From NCBI GenBank assembly GCA_017940255.1, contig JAGAZB010000005.1:1-64000 (forward strand): a stretch of 64,000 nt of DNA, in the 5' to 3' direction. The notes under the pieces were generated by a model. It was not told the DNA's origin. It saw only the letters and a list, made by a program, of their open reading frames with translations, and searched no databases. The translations under genes and the position numbers were made by a program. This document shows positions 59,158-64,000 of this stretch, piece after piece. How positions within the stretch are numbered: position 1 is the first letter of the stretch; each line of letters opens with the position of its first letter. The stretch is from Treponema sp. GTDB taxonomy: Bacteria > Spirochaetota > Spirochaetia > Treponematales > Treponemataceae.

Positions 59158-59297
59158 GAGTGGGGGAGCGCTGGGAGCACCGCCGAAGGCGCCGACCGCA
59201 GCGAAGGTGGTTGAGCTTGTCGAAACCACCGGAGCGAGGACGGTGAGCGTTAGCGAAGTGCGGACATAGCGACCCGAACGAAGAGAGGGGCCCCTCC
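59158..59297. repeat. Palindromic element D with REP-type core
   Basis: GC-rich block beginning at the DUF554 stop. It contains hairpin GGTGG-TTGAGCTTGTCGAAA-CCACC (59206-59230), the same core as in the element after vapC, framed by CCGC (before) and GCGG (after) and by repeated AGCGA-type boxes (CAGCGAAGG, GAGCGAGG, GTGAGCG, TAGCGAAG, TAGCGACC). It ends with palindrome GGGGCCCC (59287-59294) and CTCC, complementary to the starting GGAG. No ORF of note. Confidence 0.55.
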
Positions 59298-59336
59298 ATA
59301 AAACAGAAAAAAACACACTTTTAAGAAATTTCTCTG

Positions 59337-59364
59337 TTGATTTCTCGTGATGTTGTGATATAAT
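59337..59364 (+). promoter_or_regulatory. Promoter of the ABC ATPase gene
   Basis: TTGATT (59337-59342), a 16-nt spacer and TATAAT (59359-59364). A leader of about 50 nt with strong AAGGAGG follows. Confidence 0.65.
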
Positions 59365-59422
59365 AGATTTAATAATATAACCCTATGTCCGGGAGTCCGG
59401 GCTTATTAAGGAGGCCAAATAA

Positions 59423-60544
59423 ATGGCAAAGGTAGAACTTAAGGGTATTGGTAAAATCTATGACGGCGGTGTTCGCGCTGTAACAAATTCCAATATCACA
59501 ATTGAAGACAAGGAATTCTGCGTATTCGTAGGTCCTTCTGGATGCGGAAAGTCAACAACTCTCCGTATGATTGCTGGTCTTGAAGACATTTCTGAAGGAA
59601 AGCTCTTCATCGACGGTATTGAAATGAACGACGTTCCTCCAAAGGATCGTGATATCGCCATGGTATTCCAGAACTACGCTCTTTATCCACATATGACTGT
59701 TTATGATAACATGGCATTCGGATTGAAGATTCGTAAGATGGATAAGGCTGAAATTGACCGCCGTGTTCGCGATGCTGCTAAACAGCTTGACCTTACACAG
59801 TACCTCGATCGTAAGCCAAAGGCTCTCTCTGGTGGACAGCGCCAGCGTGTTGCCGTAGGTCGTGCTATCGTTCGTAACCCTAAAGTATTCTTGTTCGATG
59901 AACCTCTTTCTAACTTGGATGCTAAACTTCGTGTAACAATGCGTTCTGAATTGGCTGCTTTGCACAATCGTTTGCAGGCTACAATGATTTACGTAACTCA
60001 TGACCAGATTGAAGCTATGACTCTTGGTACAAAGATCGTTGTAATGAAAGACGGTGTTATCCAGCAGATTGGTGCTCCACTTTACCTCTACAACAACCCA
60101 ATCAACAAGTTCGTAGCAGGATTCATCGGAACTCCTCCAATGAACTTCTTGACTGTAAAAGTTCTTGAAAAGAACGGAAAGATTGTTTGTGATGAAGGTT
60201 CTTTCGAAATCAACCCAACTGACGAACAGGCTAAATACCTTAAAGAATATGTTAACAAGGAAGTTTCTTTCGGTATTCGTCCAGAAGACCTTACTTACGT
60301 TGACAAGCCAGCTGCAAAAGATGATATGCAGATGAAGATTACTAACAAGGAACCACTTGGTGCTGAAACACACTTGTACCTCGTTTCTAACAAGGGACAG
60401 TCAATCATCGCTAAGACAACAGCTAACGCTGAATTCCGCCTTGGAGATTCAGTAAACGTTGTTCCAAACATGGAGAAGGCTAAGTTCTTCGCTATGGATG
60501 AAGGCGAATTGAACATCTGTGATCAGATTGAGAAGAAGTGGTAA
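59423..60544 (+). CDS. ugpC: MsmX/UgpC-type sugar ABC transporter ATPase
   Basis: A 373-residue nucleotide-binding subunit of CUT1 sugar importers. Walker A GPSGCGKST (from about 37), Q-loop VFQNYALYPHMTVYDN, signature LSGGQRQRVAVGRA, Walker B VFLFDEPLSNLDA, switch His in YVTHDQIEAMT, and a C-terminal OB/TOBE regulatory domain (about 235-373). Such ATPases often serve several importers whose operons lack their own; the galactan importer ending 1.2 kb upstream lacks one, as may others elsewhere. Monocistronic with a strong ribosome site, consistent with a shared, well-expressed subunit. Partner assignment is inference. Confidence 0.92.
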   Translation: MAKVELKGIGKIYDGGVRAVTNSNITIEDKEFCVFVGPSGCGKSTTLRMIAGLEDISEGKLFIDGIEMNDVPPKDRDIAMVFQNYALYPHMTVYDNMAFGLKIRKMDKAEIDRRVRDAAKQLDLTQYLDRKPKALSGGQRQRVAVGRAIVRNPKVFLFDEPLSNLDAKLRVTMRSELAALHNRLQATMIYVTHDQIEAMTLGTKIVVMKDGVIQQIGAPLYLYNNPINKFVAGFIGTPPMNFLTVKVLEKNGKIVCDEGSFEINPTDEQAKYLKEYVNKEVSFGIRPEDLTYVDKPAAKDDMQMKITNKEPLGAETHLYLVSNKGQSIIAKTTANAEFRLGDSVNVVPNMEKAKFFAMDEGELNICDQIEKKW

Positions 60545-60616
60545 AAGCCTATAATCGAAAATCCGTTAAAAACCGAGCCGTAAGGGTCGGTTTAGGATTA
60601 TCGAAAGAATGGCTCG

Positions 60617-60678
60617 AAAATCAGCTGTGCTGATTTTTTGTACTTTGAAGAGGTCTCCTTTATTGGAGACCTTTTTTT
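60617..60678. terminator. Two tandem terminators between convergent genes
   Basis: AAAATCAG-ctgtg-CTGATTTTTT (60617-60639) and AGGTCTCC-tttatt-GGAGACCT with seven T (60651-60678). They close the ATPase gene; the second could also serve the convergent peptide-transporter operon. Confidence 0.75.
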
Positions 60679-60689
60679 ATGTCATTTTA

Positions 60690-61652
60690 TTACGCAAAAT
60701 GGCAGCGGACCTTGTGGCCATCTCCGCAGTCGTTCCAGTCTGGGATAGATTCGCGGCATAAATCTGTGGCTTTAGGACAGCGGTGGGCAAAAGGGCAGGC
60801 GTGAAGATTTTCTAATACTTTTTTTACTTCACCCTTGTTTTCAATATTGCTGCTATCTGCAAAAAGCATTTTTGTGTATGGGTGGCGGGCTTCTTTGTAT
60901 AGGTTTGCGGCTGGGGCTTCTTCTACCAGCATTCCACGGTACATTACGCCGATTGTGTCGCAGAACCAGCAGGAAACTCGCAGGTCGTGGGCAATAAAAA
61001 GGTATGATATTTTGTGTTTTTCTTTTATATCAATCAGTAAGTTTAGAATCTGGCTTTGAACTGTGGCATCCAGAGCACTTACAACTTCATCACAAAAAAC
61101 AAGCTGAGGGCGCATTATCAGGGCTCTTGCAATTGAAATACGCTGTCGCTGGCCTCCCGAAAATTCTGAAGGCCGGCGGTCTAAATCTGCCTGGTTCAGA
61201 CCTACTTCCTGCATGAGTTCTGTAGCTCTCTGTAAAGCTTCTTCTTTTCCCTGCCAGAGGGATGAATAACGGTAACTTGCAGTTAGAATGTCATAAACAG
61301 TTTTTCGCGGGTTTAGGGAACGGGCTGGATCCTGAAAAACGTATTTTATTTTTTCGCGGTAGTTTCGCAGTTCTGCTTTATTAAAATCCTGAATGTTTTT
61401 TTCTTCAGCTTCTGGATTTTCCTTATAAAGAATCTTTCCGCTGTCTGCCTTATACATTCTTACAAGCATTCGGGCAGTTGTCGTTTTTCCACAGCCGCTT
61501 TCTCCAACAAGACCGTATGTTTTTCCTCGTTCTATTCCAAAAGAAATGTCATTAACAGCAAAAACTTTGTTGTCTTTTTTTGCAAAAAATCCTGCATCTA
61601 AAGAAAACTGTTTTGAAAGATTTTCTGAGCGTAAAATATAATCCTTATTCAT
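60690..61652 (-). CDS. Peptide ABC transporter ATPase (OppF-like)
   Basis: A 320-residue ATPase. Walker A GLVGESGCGKTT, signature FSGGQRQRISIARAL, Walker B LVFCDEVVSALDA, switch His in FIAHDLRV, and a C-terminal oligopeptide-transporter extension with a Cys cluster typical of these subunits (ACPFAHRCPKATDLCRE). The CDE.VSALD form is more like OppF than DppF. The start is ATG 61652 after AGGAGG, overlapping the fused permease-ATPase gene by 8 nt. Last gene of a leftward operon. Confidence 0.9.
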   Translation of the reverse strand: MNKDYILRSENLSKQFSLDAGFFAKKDNKVFAVNDISFGIERGKTYGLVGESGCGKTTTARMLVRMYKADSGKILYKENPEAEEKNIQDFNKAELRNYREKIKYVFQDPARSLNPRKTVYDILTASYRYSSLWQGKEEALQRATELMQEVGLNQADLDRRPSEFSGGQRQRISIARALIMRPQLVFCDEVVSALDATVQSQILNLLIDIKEKHKISYLFIAHDLRVSCWFCDTIGVMYRGMLVEEAPAANLYKEARHPYTKMLFADSSNIENKGEVKKVLENLHACPFAHRCPKATDLCRESIPDWNDCGDGHKVRCHFA

Positions 61653-63636
61653 TTTCAGCCTCCTTTGAAAGTTTGTCTGTGTAATGTGTGCCAAACTTTG
61701 GTCTGGCGGCTACTAAAGTTTTTGTGTATTCGTCCTGAGGGTTTTCTATAACTTCACGGCTATTTCCCCGTTCTACGATTTTGCCATTGTGCATTACAAG
61801 AATGTTGTCGCTGAGCTGGGCAACAAGGTCTATATTGTGAGAAATAAAGATGATTGAAAGACCACGGCTTTCCCTTAATTTTGCCAGTAAGGCGATTATC
61901 TGGGCCTGAATTGTTACATCAAGGGCGGTGGTAGGTTCGTCTGCAATTAAAAGTTCGCAGCCTTGTGCAAGGGCGAGGGCAATTCCGATTCTCTGCAGCT
62001 GACCGCCGCTAAACTGATGCGGAAAGTTTTTAAGTCTTTCTTCAGGATTTTGTAAGCCAACTTCCTGTAAAAGTTCTGTGGCTTTTTTTCTGGCTTCTTC
62101 TTTTGTAATTTCTTTGTTTGAGTTTCTGAATGTTTCAAAGAAGACGCTTTCCATATTTTGTAAAGGATCAAATGACCGTCCCGGTTCCTGTAAAATCATC
62201 CCGATTTTTCTTCCTCTGTGCATCTGCAGTTCTTTTTTACTTAAACTTGTGAGATCCGTGTTTTCAAGAAAAATTTTGCCGTATACAAAGGCGTTGGGCG
62301 GGAGAAGGCCCGGAATGGCTGTTGTGGTTACGGTTTTACCACTGCCGCTTTCGCCGACTATTCCAAGAATTTCACCTTTTTTCATGGAAAAGGAAATGCC
62401 TTTTACACTGTGGAAATTTATCTGCTCGGTGCCACGCAGCATTGAAAAGTAAACCGAAAGATTTTGTACTTCCAGAAAATTATCAGGCTGAGCTTCGGCT
62501 TCATCTCCGGCCATTGCATTTTCATCTTTGTTTGCTTCTTTAAGGATTTTTCTTTCGATTTTGCTGCGTTTCCAGCTTGGGAAAATTGTGTGGTAAGGGT
62601 CAAAGTAGTCGCGGAGGGCGTCGCCCAAAAAGTTGAAGGCGAGTGTGACGGTCAGCAGCAGCCAGACCGGAGTTAAAAGCCAGGGAAAGTGCTTGAGGTT
62701 GCTGAGTGTGGAAATATCGCGATTAATCAGGGAACCCCAGCTAACGGCCGGGTCTGCAATTCCGAGGCCCAGGTAAGAAAGGGTAGTTTCGCTCATAATA
62801 AAGCCCGGTATTGCAAGAGTTGTGCTTACAATCAGAAGGCTTGCAATCTGGGGAATTATATGAGAAAAGATGATTACAACTGATGGCACTCCTTCCAATG
62901 CCGCGTCCTGTATAAACTCTTCTCTTTTTATTGCGTGAATCATACCGCGCAGGGTGCGGGCACTTCCCGGCCAGCCGACTAGGGAAAGAATTAGTGTGAT
63001 AATCATGTAGGAGGTTCCGGTGTCCATCTTTGTGTTCAAAAGTGAGCGTAGGAATAAGATGAGGTAGAGGCCTGGAACCAGCATAAAAAACTCGCTGAGG
63101 CGCATAACTGTCCAGTCAGCAGCACCTCCGTAGTAGCCGGCTATGCCGCCCAGCAGCATGGCAAGAATCAGAGAAATTGCGCTGGCAACAAAGCCGATTG
63201 TAAGGGAAATACGGCTGCCGTAAACCATGCGGCTAAAAAGGTCGCGGCCCAGGTTGTCGGCCCCAAAAAGAAAAATAGGGTAGGTCTGGCCGGTTACAGG
63301 GTCGGATCTGGTTCCAAAAAGGTGATGCTGGCAGGGAATAAGACCAAAGAGCTTGTAGGGCTCGCCCTTTGCAAAAAAAGTAATTTTGTGATTAAGGCCT
63401 TTTACCTTTGCGTAACGCCATGTGATTGGGGTGAGAACTCTGTATTCATGGGCAACAAGTCCTTTTGTAGAAAGTTCAAGGTTTGCCGGATGGAAGGTGT
63501 CTTCTTCAAAGGTTTTTGTCGGACTGTAAGGGGCAATAAATTCTGCAAAAAACATAAAAAGATAAAGCAGGATGATTAAAACAAGGGAAACTATTGCCAG
63601 AGGGCGGGTTTTTATATATTCAAAAAATCTTTTCAT
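61645..63636 (-). CDS. Fused OppC permease-OppD ATPase
   Basis: A single 663-residue chain joining two normally separate subunits of a peptide importer. Residues about 1-365: OppC/DppC-type permease with an N-terminal helix, a periplasmic stretch, GADNLGRDLFSRMVYGSRISL, five further helices and coupling loop KREEFIQDAALEG. A charged linker (about 366-390; KRSKIERKILKEANKDENAMAGDEAE) leads to an OppD-type ATPase (about 392-663): Walker A GIVGESGSGKTV, FSGGQLQRIGIALALAQ, Walker B LLIADEPTTALDV, FISHNIDLV. The reading frame is continuous with no stop or frameshift, so the fusion is real in this sequence. OppB-like gene precedes it, OppF-like follows. Confidence 0.92.
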   Translation of the reverse strand: MKRFFEYIKTRPLAIVSLVLIILLYLFMFFAEFIAPYSPTKTFEEDTFHPANLELSTKGLVAHEYRVLTPITWRYAKVKGLNHKITFFAKGEPYKLFGLIPCQHHLFGTRSDPVTGQTYPIFLFGADNLGRDLFSRMVYGSRISLTIGFVASAISLILAMLLGGIAGYYGGAADWTVMRLSEFFMLVPGLYLILFLRSLLNTKMDTGTSYMIITLILSLVGWPGSARTLRGMIHAIKREEFIQDAALEGVPSVVIIFSHIIPQIASLLIVSTTLAIPGFIMSETTLSYLGLGIADPAVSWGSLINRDISTLSNLKHFPWLLTPVWLLLTVTLAFNFLGDALRDYFDPYHTIFPSWKRSKIERKILKEANKDENAMAGDEAEAQPDNFLEVQNLSVYFSMLRGTEQINFHSVKGISFSMKKGEILGIVGESGSGKTVTTTAIPGLLPPNAFVYGKIFLENTDLTSLSKKELQMHRGRKIGMILQEPGRSFDPLQNMESVFFETFRNSNKEITKEEARKKATELLQEVGLQNPEERLKNFPHQFSGGQLQRIGIALALAQGCELLIADEPTTALDVTIQAQIIALLAKLRESRGLSIIFISHNIDLVAQLSDNILVMHNGKIVERGNSREVIENPQDEYTKTLVAARPKFGTHYTDKLSKEAENE

Positions 63637-63664
63637 ATTAATTCCTCCTGATAAAGTCTAGCTC

Positions 63665-64000
63665 CTAGTTTGCTCCGTAGCGGATTCTTGGGTCTACCAG
63701 GGCGAGTAAAATATCAGAAATAGTCATGCCGGCAAGAACTAGGGTAGAAATAAACATATTGTTTGCGAGGACCAGGTTTACGTCCTGCTGCATAACGGCA
63801 TCGTACATAAGGCGGCCAATTCCAGGGTAGGCAAAGATGATTTCCAAAACCAGGGAGCCTGAAAAAAGGCTTGCTAAGAGGTTTGCGCTTCCTGTGATGT
63901 AAGGGTTTAGAGTGTTACGGAAGGCGTGGTTTAAGTAAATGCGGCGCTCTGAAATGCCCCGTGAGCGCAGAGCCATAATGTAGGGCTGCCCCATCTGGTC
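63665..64000 (-). CDS. Peptide ABC permease (OppB-like), C-terminal part
   Basis: Partial gene running off the right edge; the frame is open to the last base. The visible 111 residues include the coupling loop (YIMALRSRGISERRIYLNHAFRNTLNP), a helix pair with LFSGSLVLEIIFAYPGIGRLMYDAVMQQD, and the family end ALVDPRIRYGAN. Twenty-eight bases separate it from the fused OppC-OppD gene. The peptide-binding protein and N-terminal part lie beyond the window. Confidence 0.9.
   Translation of the reverse strand, partial: DQMGQPYIMALRSRGISERRIYLNHAFRNTLNPYITGSANLLASLFSGSLVLEIIFAYPGIGRLMYDAVMQQDVNLVLANNMFISTLVLAGMTISDILLALVDPRIRYGAN

Noticed and set aside
59365..59422. Riboswitch in the leader of the sugar ABC ATPase gene
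   Set aside because: CCGGGAGTCCGGG looks structured but forms only a short direct repeat; no known aptamer features and too short.
59552..60373. Long open frame antisense to the sugar ABC ATPase
   Set aside because: Shadow of the conserved ATPase; no domain or ribosome site.

Overview
The window looks like chromosomal DNA of a host-associated, carbohydrate-fermenting Treponema or close spirochaete relative. Evidence: moderately AT-rich DNA, many signal-peptide lipoproteins with a Cys after S/G-rich lipoboxes, heavy chemotaxis, c-di-GMP and phosphorelay content, a periplasmic MglB-like protein beside a chemoreceptor, and an outer-membrane polysaccharide-use locus. No rRNA, CRISPR array, prophage or transposase gene is visible. 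The species is inference.

Layout. 1-2.1 kb: a broken EAL gene, then a DtxR-type regulator and a PAP2 phosphatase. 2.3-5.7 kb: tRNA-Lys, a chemoreceptor and a sugar-binding lipoprotein. 5.8-13.3 kb: NAD synthetase, citramalate synthase, a receiver plus leucine-rich-repeat gene pair, and dihydroxy-acid dehydratase; cimA and ilvD both serve branched-chain amino acid synthesis. 13.4-17.1 kb: an OmpA-type protein, a lipoprotein, an NhaC antiporter and a 53-residue protein. 17.1-23.0 kb: one leftward operon encoding a full phosphorelay (REC-EAL phosphodiesterase, Hpt protein, hybrid kinase, solute-binding lipoprotein). 23.4-31.3 kb: fabD, fabF and fabZ, interrupted by a Phd/VapC toxin-antitoxin pair, a palindromic repeat element, and a NarX/NarL-like two-component system with a lipoprotein gene. 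31.4-40.9 kb: DUF115 protein, penicillin-binding protein, LysM-M23 peptidase, zinc ribbon, a deacetylase-like protein and EF-G.

41-58.2 kb is the functional centrepiece, a beta-1,4-galactan utilisation locus. It has three GH53 endo-galactanases, an outer-membrane barrel, three accessory lipoproteins, a LacI-family regulator, a MalEFG-type importer and a GH35 beta-galactosidase. Four copies of a CACGTG-centred operator lie at its three promoters. The importer ATPase is probably the MsmX/UgpC-type gene at 59.4 kb. The inferred flow is: surface galactanases cut galactan, the barrel admits oligomers, the ABC importer takes them up, and GH35 releases galactose. 58.3-64 kb: tRNA-Leu, a DUF554 protein, the ATPase, and a leftward peptide ABC transporter with a fused OppC-OppD subunit that runs off the window.

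The least ordinary signals are between genes. Three long nested palindromes (23.1, 30.7 and 38.6 kb) have different stem sequences but the same internal-loop layout. There is also a REP-like hairpin with a constant 15-nt core, a shared 12-bp palindrome next to the NarX/NarL genes, and several genes whose -10 box lies only 6-7 nt before the ATG, suggesting leaderless mRNAs. All coordinates come from reading by eye; no search or folding program was run.
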